Translations under genes and position numbers: made by a program
Part shown: in pieces, positions 1-10,173 of the stretch
Layout: each line of letters starts with the position of its first letter
How positions within the stretch are numbered: position 1 is the first letter of the stretch
The notes under the pieces: model-generated
Told to the model about the DNA's origin: nothing
The model's database searches: none
What the model saw: only the letters and a program-made list of their open reading frames with translations
Assembly (NCBI RefSeq): GCF_901827155.1
Contig: NZ_LR594659.1
Coordinates: 1,302,001 to 1,366,000 of the forward strand
DNA: 64,000 nucleotides
Direction of reading: 5' to 3'
DNA from: Variovorax sp. PBL-H6
Lineage (GTDB): Bacteria; Pseudomonadota; Gammaproteobacteria; Burkholderiales; Burkholderiaceae_C

Positions 1-604
1 CAACTTCCACCGCTTCAGGAGCCGCAGCATCGCGCCCTACCACAGCGCATTGCAGCGCTTGCCCGCCTACCTGCAGCAGCTGGAAATGGAAAGCAACGGC
101 AAGCAGGTCGACGCGAGCGGTGCCGCGCTGCCGTTCGACACCTCGCCGGTCCTGTGGGGCGAACCCGGCACCAACGGGCAGCATGCCTACTTCCAGATGC
201 TGCACCAGGGCACGGACGTGATCCCGCTGGAGTTCATCGCCGTGCGCGAGCCGGCACATGACCTGGAAGGCCATCATCCCAAGCTGCTGGCCAATGCGCT
301 CGCGCAGGCGCAGGCACTGATGATCGGCAAGCAGGACGCCGGCGGGCACCGTAACTTTCCCGGAAATCGGCCGAGCAGCTTCTTCGTCTTCGACCAGCTG
401 AATCCCGAGGCGCTGGGCGCCTTCCTCGCGATGTACGAGCACCGCGTGTTCACCAGCGGCGCGTTGTGGGGGATCAACAGCTTCGACCAGTGGGGCGTGG
501 AGCTCGGCAAGGTGCTTGCCAAGGACATCGAGCCGCGCCTCGCCTCCGGCGACACGACAGGCATCGATGCCTCGACGGCCGGGCTGCTGGCGCGGCTGCG
601 CTAG
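1..604 (+). CDS. pgi: Glucose-6-phosphate isomerase, C-terminal part (cut by window edge)
   Basis: Interconverts glucose 6-phosphate and fructose 6-phosphate in the cytoplasm. Only the last 200 or so residues are present; the reading frame is open from base 2. Family motifs are clear: MESNGK with the catalytic-base Glu, WGEPGTNGQHAYFQ with the active-site His, and FDQWGVELGK with the conserved Lys near the C-terminus. The segment before GNRP is shorter than in the enterobacterial enzyme. The true start lies outside the window, so the TTG at 50 is not a start. Confidence 0.95.
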   Translation, partial: NFHRFRSRSIAPYHSALQRLPAYLQQLEMESNGKQVDASGAALPFDTSPVLWGEPGTNGQHAYFQMLHQGTDVIPLEFIAVREPAHDLEGHHPKLLANALAQAQALMIGKQDAGGHRNFPGNRPSSFFVFDQLNPEALGAFLAMYEHRVFTSGALWGINSFDQWGVELGKVLAKDIEPRLASGDTTGIDASTAGLLARLR

Positions 605-691
605 CCTGCGCCGAGTCATCAAGGCCGGTGAACCGCCCTTTATGATGGCCGCGGGAGTTTTCCCGTGGGAACTATAAAGAGGAGCTGTTCG

Positions 692-1030
692 ATGAATTTT
701 CAAGAAGCCGTCAAGACCTGCTTCAGCAAATACGTGGACTTCAGCGGCCGCGCTTCGCGGTCCGAATACTGGTGGTTCGTGCTGGCCTACGTGATCGCGG
801 CGATCGTGGCCGGCTTCATCCACCAGGTCCTCTATGGTCTCGTGGTCCTTGCCTTCCTGCTGCCGATGATGGCGGCCGGCGCGCGACGCCTGCACGACAT
901 CGGCAAGAGCGGGTGGTGGCTGCTGCTGGGCCTGATCCCGCTGGTGAACTTGGTGCTCCTGTACTTTGCCGTGCAGCCGAGCCAACCCGAGAGCAACGAA
1001 TACGGTGCACCGCCGCTTGCCGTCGCCTGA
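692..1030 (+). CDS. DUF805 small membrane protein
   Basis: 112 residues, inner-membrane protein of unknown function. It has the DUF805 pattern: an N-terminal MNFQEAVKTCFSKY, an aromatic GRASRSEYWWF motif, hydrophobic segments, then ARRLHDIGKSGWW followed by another membrane span and a short polar tail. The ATG at 692 is chosen because AAAGAGGAG (676-684) is a good ribosome-binding site at the right distance; an upstream GTG would add nine residues of no family character. A short hairpin (649-668) lies just upstream. The gene ends before a strong shared terminator. DUF805 proteins have no established function. Confidence 0.88.
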   Translation: MNFQEAVKTCFSKYVDFSGRASRSEYWWFVLAYVIAAIVAGFIHQVLYGLVVLAFLLPMMAAGARRLHDIGKSGWWLLLGLIPLVNLVLLYFAVQPSQPESNEYGAPPLAVA

Positions 1031-1048
1031 GGCTTCGGCGCCCCAATG

Positions 1049-1083
1049 AAAAAAACCCCGCGGTTCGCACCGCGGGGTTTTTT
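1049..1083. terminator. Bidirectional rho-independent terminator between the DUF805 gene and groEL
   Basis: A 9-bp perfect stem (CCCCGCGGT at 1056-1064, ACCGCGGGG at 1069-1077) with a TCGC loop is flanked by seven A on the left and six T on the right. It can therefore stop transcription from both sides. It sits between the convergent ends of the DUF805 gene (1030) and groEL (1107). Confidence 0.95.
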
Positions 1084-1106
1084 GTTGGCTGAAGTGCCGG
1101 GCCGTC

Positions 1107-3138
<2,032 letters not shown>

Positions 3139-3220
3139 TTCATCTCCTGGATAAGAAACGGGGTTCGGTTTTTGGGCGGCGGCTGGGGGCCGCCTGCCTG
3201 GCCACGGAAGCGGAATGTTG

Positions 3221-3247
3221 TTAGCACTCCTCTTCAGCGAGTGCTAA
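3221..3247 (-). promoter_or_regulatory. CIRCE operator (HrcA binding site) of groESL
   Basis: A perfect inverted repeat TTAGCACTC (3221-3229), nine-base spacer, GAGTGCTAA (3239-3247). This is the consensus CIRCE element, the target of the HrcA heat-shock repressor. It abuts the -10 box of the promoter at 3247-3274, so repressor binding should block the transcription start. hrcA itself is not in this window. Confidence 0.95.
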
Positions 3248-3274
3248 TGATAAGCGCAAATCTGACGCTTTCAA
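3247..3274 (-). promoter_or_regulatory. groESL promoter
   Basis: On the minus strand TTGAAA (3269-3274) is followed by a 16-bp spacer and TATCAT (3247-3252), close to the vegetative consensus. The extended CTTGAAA also fits a heat-shock sigma-32 -35 box, but no good sigma-32 -10 (CCCCAT-like) is seen. The last base of the -10 overlaps the CIRCE element. Confidence 0.7.
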
Positions 3275-3309
3275 GAGCCTCCGAGAACGTTTAGCGGGGG
3301 CTACCGCCG

Positions 3310-3548
3310 TCACTCGCCCAAGGCGCAGCGCCGGTGCCATCGCACCACGCGGTGTCCGCAGCAGCGGTCCACGATGCGTGCAGCCCGTTCCTGTTCACCG
3401 TGAATGTCCCAGCGCCTGTCCACCCAAATCATGGCCTCGTAGAGGTCATCCGGTCGCCCGTCGAGTCGAACTTGTCCAGCAGAGCCTTGGGGAGTGCCCG
3501 CTTCGAAAACTCATCGCCGCTCGCAGCTTCGTTGCGCAGCAGATCGAG
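3310..3548 (-). pseudogene. Remnant of an unrecognised minus-strand gene, frameshifted
   Basis: Two adjoining minus-strand segments read like real protein but lie in different frames. One includes the residues SKRALPKALLDKFDSTG; the other runs from PDDLYEAMIWVDRRWDIHG to a TGA at 3310-3312. A single frameshift near 3440 would join them. There is no start codon or ribosome-binding site. The family was not recognised. It forms part of a 900-bp stretch (about 3300-4210) with no intact gene, placed between groESL and pqqU. Confidence 0.4.
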
Positions 3549-3550
3549 CC

Positions 3551-3737
3551 GGGATTGGCCCGCAGTCCCCGCGGCAGGGCCACGTGTTCACGCCGCTGCG
3601 CGGCGAGCAGTGGGAGGTCGAGGTCAAGTACGAGCCCGCCAGCCGCAGCATCGCCTTCAGCGCGGCGGCTTCTGACCGAGCTGCTCGTCGAGTTCGGTGT
3701 AGTTGTAGTGCGCCGTGACGTCGAGGTTGGGCGTGAT
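3551..3737. pseudogene. Scrambled fragments of a TonB-dependent siderophore receptor
   Basis: On the plus strand (3578-3676) the frame reads GHVFTPLRGEQWEVEVKYEP followed by FSAAASD. This resembles the segment of FoxA/FhuE-type receptors where a TP-x-x-G-x-Q-x-E-x-x-VKY-x-P strand precedes a strand ending in FD. On the opposite strand (3657-3737) a 26-residue frame reads ITPNLDVTAHYNYTELDEQL, which resembles the strand that normally follows some 30-40 residues later in the same protein. The second piece is therefore inverted relative to the first. Neither has a start, a signal peptide or the rest of the barrel. Family assignment is by motif memory only. Confidence 0.5.
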
Positions 3738-3742
3738 TCACC

Positions 3743-3960
3743 GTGGGCGCCACCGGCATGATCAACACGTGGGCCGACCTGGTGATCAAGTACTGGCAGT
3801 ACGAGATGATGGTGGCGATGTCGTGCTGGGCAGTGGCCTCTACCTATGGCTCAGGCGCGGCAAGGCCGTGCCTGCCGGGGTGACGCCAGTTGTACCGGGG
3901 CAGGGCACGCAAGCGGCCCCGAGGGCACGCCCGGGCGTGACGGCGAAGGCGAGGTCATGA
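3743..3960 (+). pseudogene. Probable C-terminal remnant of a PepSY-type membrane protein, frameshifted
   Basis: Two overlapping plus-strand frames carry pieces of one membrane protein: MINTWADLVIKYWQYEMMVA (from about 3758) and, one frame over, VVLGSGLYLWLRRG (about 3820-3861), which continues to a TGA at 3958-3960. A frameshift at about 3810-3825 would join them. The SGLYLW ending is typical of the last membrane helix of PepSY-associated proteins, which often accompany siderophore receptors. The stop overlaps the next ATG as ATGA, so an old operon junction is still visible. Identification is tentative. Confidence 0.4.
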
Positions 3961-4139
3961 CGAAGCCGCGCCATCCTTTCTGGCACCTGTGGGGTGGCCG
4001 ACCCTGCTGGGCGTGCTCACGTCCGTCGGCTTGGTGTCGGCGCTCTTCAGCGATGGCGGACTGGGCGATGCAGTGGCCTGGGTCGCACTTGGCATTCCGA
4101 CCTGCGCGGGCTTCTGGTACGGCTGGCGGCGGCCGCGCA
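3957..4139 (+). pseudogene. Small two-helix membrane protein gene with a one-base deletion
   Basis: From the ATG at 3957 the frame reads MTKPRHPFWHLWG and then loses sense. The frame beside it continues with WPTLLGVLTSVGLVSALF and VAWVALGIPTCAGFWYGWRR, two good membrane helices. A single missing T near 3992 (in GGGGTGG) explains the break. No stop follows the last helix in this frame before pqqU, so the 3' end seems lost too. It was probably the last gene of a small iron-uptake operon with the two remnants upstream. Confidence 0.5.
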
Positions 4140-4214
4140 AAGGCTTCTGGTTTCGAGACGTACCCAGCGCCCTAGGGTCTTGCCCACCACGGCCACGCGG
4201 CTGCCAACCCCAGA

Positions 4215-6344
4215 ATGGCCGCGATGAAATCCAGCCTCTCCGCGGCCGGCCTGCTCGCCGCCGTTTCCTGTGCCACCCAGGCGCAAGATGCTCTGCCCGC
4301 GCCCATGCTGCGCGAGATCACCGTGTCCACTCCGCGCGGCGAGGTGCGGTCTTTCGACGTGCCGGGCTCGGTCGACCGCGTCGATGGCAGCGAGATGCGC
4401 GACGCGCGGCTCGGGGTGAACCTGTCCGAAAGCCTCGGTGCGGTGCCGGGGCTGCAGCTCCAGAATCGCCAGAATTACGCGCAGGACCTGCAGCTGTCCA
4501 TCCGTGGCTTCGGCGCGCGCTCCACCTTCGGCGTGCGCGGCGTGCGCCTCTACGTGGACGGTATCCCGGCCACGCTGCCGGACGGCCAGGGCCAGACCTC
4601 CAACATCGACATCGGCTCCGTCGACCGGGTCGAGATCCTGCGCGGGCCTTTCTCTGCGCTCTATGGCAATTCGTCCGGCGGCGTGGTCCAGGCCTTCACC
4701 GAGGAAGGGGAGGGGCCACCCACGTTCGGTTTCTCGTCGGCCGGCGGCAGCTTCGGCACCTGGCGTGTTGGCAGCAAGCTCAGCGGTTCGGCCGGCACGG
4801 TCGACTACACGCTGAGTGCGAGCCGCTTTCACACAGACGGCTGGCGCGAGCACAGCGCTGCGGACCGCGAGATCCAGAACGGCAAGCTGGGCTTTCGGAT
4901 GGACGACGGCAGCAAGCTCACGTTGGTCTTCAACAGCGTGCATGTCTACGCGCAGGACCCGCTGGGCCTGTCGGCCGAGCTGTACGCGCTCGACCCGCGC
5001 GGCGCCCCCCTGGCAACGCAGTTCGACACGCGCAAGACGGTCGACCAGCAGCAACTGGGCCTCACGTACGAGCGCCGCATCGATGCGCGCAACGCGCTGC
5101 GTCTGATGGTGTACGGCGGGCAGCGCAGCACCGTGCAGTTCCAGTCGATTCCGCCTTCTCCTGCGCAAGTGGACCCGCGGCATGCCGGTGGCGTGATCGA
5201 TCTGGCGCGCGATTACGGCGGTGTGGACCTGCGCTGGAGTGCCAACCTGGAATTGGCCGATCGGCCCTTCGACCTCGTTGCCGGCTTGGCCTACGACAAC
5301 TTGCGGGAGCAGCGCCGCGGCTTCGAGAACTTCTTCGGACGCGCGGCGGCGCCGCTGGCGCTCGGCGTCCAGGGCAGGCTGCGCCGCGACGAGCGCAACG
5401 AGGTACGCAACCTCGATCCCTATGTGCAGGGCAGCTGGCGCTTCGCCGAGCGCTGGACGCTGGAAGCCGGTGTGCGCCGCAGCAATGTGCGCTTCTCTTC
5501 GCGCGACCTCTACATCCTCGGCCCCAACGGAGACGACAGCGGCAGCGCGCGCTATGGCAAGACCCTGCCGGTGGCCTCGCTGCGCTACCAGGCCATGCCC
5601 GACCTGGCGCTCTACGCCTCCGCGGGCCGTGGCTTCGAGACTCCGACGCTCAACGAGCTGTCCTACCGCGCCGATGGCACCGGCGGGCTCAATTTCGGGT
5701 TGCAGCCCTCGGTCAACACCAGCGTCGAGGTCGGGGCGAAGGCGCGCCTCGCCGGCGGGCTGCTGACCGCGGCTCTGTTCCGGACCCGCACGCGGGACGA
5801 GATCGTGACCAACACCAACATCGGCGGCCGCGCCACCTTCCAGAACGCCGGGCGCACAAAGCGGGATGGCTTCGAACTTGCCTGGCAGCACGAGACGCTG
5901 GACCACTGGCGCACGCAGCTGGCCTACACCTGGCTCGACGCGCGCTACCGCGATGGCTTCTGTTCTCCTTCGCCCTGCAGCGCGGGCACCACGGTGCCCG
6001 CCGGCAAGCGCATCCCGGGAATTGCCGAGCACGCGCTCTTTGCCTCCTTCGGCTGGGTGCCGCCCGAGGGTTGGCGCGCCGGCGCCGAGCTGCGCGCGCT
6101 CAGCGGCATCGCTGCCAATGACCGCAACAGCGCCCGCATGCCGGGCTATGCGGTGGCGTCGCTCTACGCCGGGTACGTGAAGCGCTGGGAGCGCTGGGAC
6201 CTCAACGCCTTCGCGCGGATCGACAACCTCTTCGACCGGCGCTATGTCGGGTCGGTGATCGTGAACGAGGGCAACGCGCGCTACTTCGAACCTGCCCTGG
6301 AGCGCAACTGGACGCTCGGCGTCGGGGCGGCGTATCGTTTCTGA
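4215..6344 (+). CDS. pqqU: TonB-dependent outer-membrane receptor, PqqU (YncD) type
   Basis: 709 residues. In E. coli PqqU (formerly YncD) imports the redox cofactor PQQ across the outer membrane with TonB energy. The sequence has a signal peptide (about residues 1-24), then a plug with NLSESLGAVPGLQLQNRQ (from residue 69), YAQDLQLSIRGFGARSTFG, YVDGIPATLPDGQGQTSN and VEILRGPFSALYGN, all very like E. coli PqqU. A 22-strand barrel follows, with AGRGFETPTLNELSYRADG and a YRF C-terminus. ATG 4215 is given; ATG 4224 (MKSSLSAAG) is equally possible because neither has a clear ribosome-binding site. It lies 28 bp before a phosphoribosyltransferase gene. PQQ as ligand is inferred from similarity. Confidence 0.88.
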   Translation: MAAMKSSLSAAGLLAAVSCATQAQDALPAPMLREITVSTPRGEVRSFDVPGSVDRVDGSEMRDARLGVNLSESLGAVPGLQLQNRQNYAQDLQLSIRGFGARSTFGVRGVRLYVDGIPATLPDGQGQTSNIDIGSVDRVEILRGPFSALYGNSSGGVVQAFTEEGEGPPTFGFSSAGGSFGTWRVGSKLSGSAGTVDYTLSASRFHTDGWREHSAADREIQNGKLGFRMDDGSKLTLVFNSVHVYAQDPLGLSAELYALDPRGAPLATQFDTRKTVDQQQLGLTYERRIDARNALRLMVYGGQRSTVQFQSIPPSPAQVDPRHAGGVIDLARDYGGVDLRWSANLELADRPFDLVAGLAYDNLREQRRGFENFFGRAAAPLALGVQGRLRRDERNEVRNLDPYVQGSWRFAERWTLEAGVRRSNVRFSSRDLYILGPNGDDSGSARYGKTLPVASLRYQAMPDLALYASAGRGFETPTLNELSYRADGTGGLNFGLQPSVNTSVEVGAKARLAGGLLTAALFRTRTRDEIVTNTNIGGRATFQNAGRTKRDGFELAWQHETLDHWRTQLAYTWLDARYRDGFCSPSPCSAGTTVPAGKRIPGIAEHALFASFGWVPPEGWRAGAELRALSGIAANDRNSARMPGYAVASLYAGYVKRWERWDLNAFARIDNLFDRRYVGSVIVNEGNARYFEPALERNWTLGVGAAYRF

Positions 6345-6372
6345 AATCCCGCTGCCATGACGAGGAGCGCAG

Positions 6373-7008
6373 ATGGAATTCAAGGACCGATACGAGGCGG
6401 GCCGCATGCTCGCGAGCGCACTGGAGGCGTACCGCGGCCAGTCTGATGTGGTGGTGCTGGCGCTGCCGCGCGGCGGGGTGCCGGTGGCCTGGGAAGTCGC
6501 CCGGGCGCTACAGGCATCGCTGGATGTGCTGGTGGTGCGCAAGCTCGGTTTCCCGGGGCAGGAGGAGCTCGCGATGGGCGCGATCGGGCCCGGGGGCGTG
6601 CGCGTCATGTCCGATGTCCCGCCGATGTGGCCGGTGTCCGAGGCGGAAGTGCAGCAGGTGATCGAACGCGAGCAGGCCGAGCTGGCGCGCCGCGAGCGGC
6701 TCTACCGCGGCGAGCGCCCGCCGCTGGCGCTGACCGGGCGCGTCGTCCTCCTGGTCGACGATGGCCTTGCCACCGGCGCCACCATGCACGCGGCCGTGCT
6801 TGCGGTGCGCGCAATGCAGGCGCAGCGCATCGTGGTGGCGGTGCCCGTGGGCTCGAGAGAGGCCGTGCAACTGCTCAACACAGTGGCGGACGAAGTCGTC
6901 TGTGCCCACGTGCCAGAGCCGTTTCGCGCGGTGGGCATCTGGTACGAGGACTTCGGGCAGACCAGCGACGAAGAAGTACGCCGGCTGCTGCAGGGCGACG
7001 GCGCCTGA
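6373..7008 (+). CDS. Phosphoribosyltransferase-family protein
   Basis: 211 residues. A type I phosphoribosyltransferase fold is indicated by the PRPP-binding loop VVLLVDDGLATGATM (about residues 122-136) and by an N-terminal LALPRGGVPVAWEVA strand-loop. Related proteins of this size are widely found as stand-alone genes whose substrate is unknown. It is the last gene before the convergent metK. GAGGAGCGCAG just upstream supplies the ribosome-binding site. A link with pqqU is only positional. Confidence 0.85.
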   Translation: MEFKDRYEAGRMLASALEAYRGQSDVVVLALPRGGVPVAWEVARALQASLDVLVVRKLGFPGQEELAMGAIGPGGVRVMSDVPPMWPVSEAEVQQVIEREQAELARRERLYRGERPPLALTGRVVLLVDDGLATGATMHAAVLAVRAMQAQRIVVAVPVGSREAVQLLNTVADEVVCAHVPEPFRAVGIWYEDFGQTSDEEVRRLLQGDGA

Positions 7009-7033
7009 CTCGTCGAGGCGCCCCCTTCGGCTC

Positions 7034-8215
7034 TCAGCGCCCTGCGGCGGCTCGCAGCGCCGCTGCCTTGCTCGTGTCTTCCCAGGTGAACTCGGGCTCT
7101 TCACGGCCGAAGTGCCCATAGGCCGCGGTCTTGCCGTAGATGGGGCGCAGCAGGTCGAGCATCTGGATGATGCCCTTCGGGCGGAGGTCGAAATGCTCCT
7201 GCACCAGCTCCGCAAGCTTCTCGTCCGGGATCACGCCGGTGCCTTCGGTGTAGACCGTCACGTTCATCGGGCGCGCCACGCCGATTGCATAGGCGACCTG
7301 GATCTGGCACTGGCGCGCCAGGCCCGCTGCCACGATGTTCTTGGCCACATAGCGCGCCGCGTAGGCGGCCGAGCGGTCCACCTTGCTCGGGTCCTTGCCC
7401 GAGAAGGCGCCGCCGCCGTGCGGGCAGGCGCCGCCATAGGTGTCGACGATGATCTTGCGGCCGGTCAGGCCGCAGTCGCCCTGCGGTCCGCCGATGACGA
7501 AGCGGCCGGTGGGGTTGATCAGGTACTTGGTGTCCTTCAGCCACTCCTTGGGCAGGACCGGCTTGATGATCTCCTCGATGATGGCTTCGTTGAACGAGGC
7601 TTTCATCTTGGTCGGCGTCTCGCTCTGGTCCGGATGGTGCTGCGTGGAGAGCACGACCGTGTCGATGCTGTGCGGCTTGCCGTCGACGTAGCGCATCGTG
7701 ACCTGGCTCTTGGCATCGGGGCGCAGGAAGGGCAGGCGGCCGTCCTTGCGCAGCTGGGCCTGGCGCTCCACCAGCCGGTGGGCGTAGTAGATCGGCGCGG
7801 GCATCAGCTCGGGCGTCTCGTCGCAGGCGTAACCGAACATGAGGCCCTGGTCGCCGGCGCCGGTGTTGAGGTGATCGTCGCTCGCGTGGTCCACGCCCTG
7901 GGCGATGTCGTTGGACTGCTTGTCGTAGCAGACCATCACTGCGCAGCCCTTGTAGTCGATGCCGTAGTCGGTGTTGTCGTAGCCGATGCGCTTGATGGTG
8001 TCGCGCGCCACCTGGATGTAGTCGACGTGGGCGTTGGTCGTGATCTCGCCGGCGAGCACCACGAGGCCCGTGTTGGTCAGCGTCTCGGCGGCGACGCGGC
8101 TGCGCGGGTCCTGGGCAAAGATCGCGTCGAGGATGGCGTCCGAGATCTGGTCTGCGACCTTGTCGGGATGGCCTTCGGAGACCGATTCGGAAGTGAAGAG
8201 AAAGTCGTTCGCCAT
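7034..8215 (-). CDS. metK: S-adenosylmethionine synthetase
   Basis: 393 residues, typical length. It makes S-adenosylmethionine from methionine and ATP. Motifs: [14 protein letters not shown] near the N-terminus, [16 protein letters not shown] (ATP site), [20 protein letters not shown], and the [19 protein letters not shown] loop. The ATG at 8215 ([15 protein letters not shown]) fits the family; the longer upstream frame would read through the leader. The leader contains a SAM-II-like element (8278-8324, minus), suggesting feedback by its own product. Confidence 0.97.
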   Translation of the reverse strand: MANDFLFTSESVSEGHPDKVADQISDAILDAIFAQDPRSRVAAETLTNTGLVVLAGEITTNAHVDYIQVARDTIKRIGYDNTDYGIDYKGCAVMVCYDKQSNDIAQGVDHASDDHLNTGAGDQGLMFGYACDETPELMPAPIYYAHRLVERQAQLRKDGRLPFLRPDAKSQVTMRYVDGKPHSIDTVVLSTQHHPDQSETPTKMKASFNEAIIEEIIKPVLPKEWLKDTKYLINPTGRFVIGGPQGDCGLTGRKIIVDTYGGACPHGGGAFSGKDPSKVDRSAAYAARYVAKNIVAAGLARQCQIQVAYAIGVARPMNVTVYTEGTGVIPDEKLAELVQEHFDLRPKGIIQMLDLLRPIYGKTAAYGHFGREEPEFTWEDTSKAAALRAAAGR

Positions 8216-8277
8216 GTCGATGAAACTCCAAGCAGTTGAATTGGCGCGTTGCCTATCCATTTGGAGTGTGGCGAACG

Positions 8278-8324
8278 CTTTAGCAGTGATGTTTAACGTC
8301 GCCCTGCAAGTAGTTCCATAACTC
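8278..8324 (-). promoter_or_regulatory. SAM-II-like riboswitch candidate in the metK leader
   Basis: In the RNA sense (minus strand) the leader contains CUUGCAG, then ACGUUAAACAU, then GCUAAAG, in the order and spacing I recall for the SAM-II (metA motif) aptamer. GAGUUAUG (8324-8317) can pair with CAUCACU (8291-8285) with one mismatch, which would form the outer helix around the ACGUUAAACA and GCUAAAG joining segments. It ends about 60 nt before the metK ATG. The match is from memory of the consensus; no covariance model was run. Confidence 0.6.
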
Positions 8325-8398
8325 AGCGACAATTTCGATTGTATTCGAGCCGCGCGACAGCCCGCGTGCGCGTCCTGGTTTTCACCCCCTCCAACCGG

Positions 8399-9292
8399 AT
8401 GATTCTTCTGTTTCGATTGCTCGCCCATGTGCCGCTGCGCTGGATGCATGCCGCTGGCCGCGGCCTGGGCTGGCTGGTGTGGTGGGGTTCGCCCACTTAC
8501 CGCCAACGCTTCAAGGACAACGCCGAGCACGCCGGCTTCACGCCCGCCCAGTACCGCCCCGCGATCGGCGCCGCTGGCGCGATGGCCGCCGAGCTGCCCT
8601 GGCTTTGGGCCCGACCGCAGGGCGAGAGCGTGCTGCCGCGGATCGTGCGCTGGGAGGGAGCGGCGGAGCTGGAGGCGGCGCTGGCGGCGCGCAAGGGCGT
8701 GATCGTCGCCTCGCCACACGTCGGTTGCTGGGAGATCCTGGGGCAGGCGCTCGGTGAGCGCTTCGTCGACGCCTACGGCCCGATCACGGCGCTGTTCCGC
8801 CCGGCTCGCAAAAAATGGATGGCCGAGCTGATCGGTGCCGGCTCGCGCGAGCGGCGCGGCCTGCAGATGCTGCCCACCAGCGTCGCCGGTGTGCGCGGGC
8901 TGATCCGCACGTTGCGGGCCGGCGGGTACACCGGCATCCTGCCCGACCAGGTGCCGCCGCTGGGGCAGGGCGTCTGGGCACCCTTTTTCGGCCGCCCTGC
9001 CTACACCATGACCCTGCTGCCGCGCCTGGCGCAGCAGACCGGAGCGCGCGTCTTCTTCGGCGTCTGCGAACGGCTGCCGCGCGGGGCGGGGTATGTGATC
9101 CGGCTCACGCCCTACGACGGTACCGCCCTGGGCGACCCGAAGGCCACGCCCGAAGCCGCCGCCGCCGCGATGAACGAAGGCGTCGCGGCGCTGATTCGTG
9201 CACTGCCGGGGCAGTACGTCTGGGACTACGCCCGCTACAAGCAGCCGCGTGGCGAGGCGCCCGTGGCGGCCGAAGCGGAGGCCGCGCGATGA
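8399..9292 (+). CDS. LpxL/HtrB-family lysophospholipid or lipid A acyltransferase (first of two)
   Basis: 297 residues. The family transfers a fatty acyl chain from acyl-ACP to lipid A precursors at the inner membrane. Evidence: an N-terminal hydrophobic anchor ([19 protein letters not shown]), the catalytic H-x4-E as HVGCWE in [11 protein letters not shown], a GILPDQVPP motif, and a C-terminal [12 protein letters not shown] 8399 is preferred to an upstream GTG at 8339 because it starts right at the hydrophobic anchor. The stop overlaps the next gene as ATGA (9289-9292), so the two are translationally coupled. Chain length and position specificity cannot be told. Confidence 0.88.
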   Translation: MILLFRLLAHVPLRWMHAAGRGLGWLVWWGSPTYRQRFKDNAEHAGFTPAQYRPAIGAAGAMAAELPWLWARPQGESVLPRIVRWEGAAELEAALAARKGVIVASPHVGCWEILGQALGERFVDAYGPITALFRPARKKWMAELIGAGSRERRGLQMLPTSVAGVRGLIRTLRAGGYTGILPDQVPPLGQGVWAPFFGRPAYTMTLLPRLAQQTGARVFFGVCERLPRGAGYVIRLTPYDGTALGDPKATPEAAAAAMNEGVAALIRALPGQYVWDYARYKQPRGEAPVAAEAEAAR

Positions 9293-10173
9293 GCGTGTTC
9301 TCCCGCCTCGGCATTGTCTTCATGCGCACCCTGGCCCATGTCCCGCTGCCGCTGGTCCGCGGCTTCGGCACCGCGCTGGGCCACGTGCTGCACGCTGTCG
9401 CCGCGCCGCGTCGGCGTGTCGTTGACGCCAACCTCGCCCTTTGCTTTCCGACCAAATCGCCGGCGGAGCGGCGGCGGATCGCGCGCGAGACCTTCGTCTA
9501 TGTGGCGCAATCCTGGCTGGACCGCAGCTGGCTCTGGCATGCGCCCGAAAAGACGGTGGCAGCGCGGCTACGAGTGAAGGGCTCGGCGGGCGAAATCGAC
9601 GAAATCGCCAACGGCAAGGAGCCGATGATCCTCTTCGCGCCGCACTTCTACGGCCTCGACGCGGCAGCCACCGCGCTCACCATGCATACGGCGCGGCCTT
9701 CCACCACCATCTACACGACGCAGCGCGATCCGATGGTGGACGAGTGGATTCGCGAGGGCCGCAAGCGCTTCGGCAACGTGATCACGCTCAATCGCGTCGA
9801 CGGCATCAAGCCGATCATCGCAGGGCTGCGCAAGGGCGGCCTGCTGTACCTGCTGCCCGACATGGACTTCGGGCGCGACCAGACCGTCTTCGTGCCCTTC
9901 TACGGCGTGCCGGCGGCCACCGTGCCCTCGTTGTCGCGCTTTGCCCGGCTGGGGCGAGCCAAGGTGGTGCCGATCGTCTCGAAGCTCACGCCCGCCGGCT
10001 ACGAGATCGAGGTGCTGCCGGCCTGGCAAGACTTCCCGACCGAGGACGTGATGGCCGACACCGCGCTGATGAACCGGCGTCTCCAGGGCTACATCGACAC
10101 CATGCCTGCGCAGTACTACTGGGTGCACCGGCGGTTCAAGACGCGGCCGGAGGGCGCGGCGCCTGTCTACTGA
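9289..10173 (+). CDS. LpxL/HtrB-family acyltransferase (second of two)
   Basis: 294 residues, a divergent paralogue of the preceding gene. The catalytic H-x4-D is HFYGLD in [11 protein letters not shown], followed by [23 protein letters not shown] and a [11 protein letters not shown] ending typical of lipid A late acyltransferases. It has an N-terminal anchor helix. Its ATG overlaps the stop of the first acyltransferase by four bases. The tandem pair probably adds the two secondary acyl chains (or one does, with the other acting on another lipid); which is which is not decidable here. It ends convergent with, and overlapping by 7 bp, the hydrolase gene. Confidence 0.87.
   Translation: MSVFSRLGIVFMRTLAHVPLPLVRGFGTALGHVLHAVAAPRRRVVDANLALCFPTKSPAERRRIARETFVYVAQSWLDRSWLWHAPEKTVAARLRVKGSAGEIDEIANGKEPMILFAPHFYGLDAAATALTMHTARPSTTIYTTQRDPMVDEWIREGRKRFGNVITLNRVDGIKPIIAGLRKGGLLYLLPDMDFGRDQTVFVPFYGVPAATVPSLSRFARLGRAKVVPIVSKLTPAGYEIEVLPAWQDFPTEDVMADTALMNRRLQGYIDTMPAQYYWVHRRFKTRPEGAAPVY

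Noticed and set aside
3989..6608. Long open frames of 710 codons (plus) and 853 codons (minus) over pqqU
   Set aside because: Both are shadows of pqqU: Arg/Ala-rich or Val/Ala-rich with no motif, no ribosome-binding site and no start context. pqqU itself has strong family motifs.
7009..7033. Terminator between the phosphoribosyltransferase gene and metK
   Set aside because: The 25-bp gap is GC-rich but has no clear stem with a T run on either strand.
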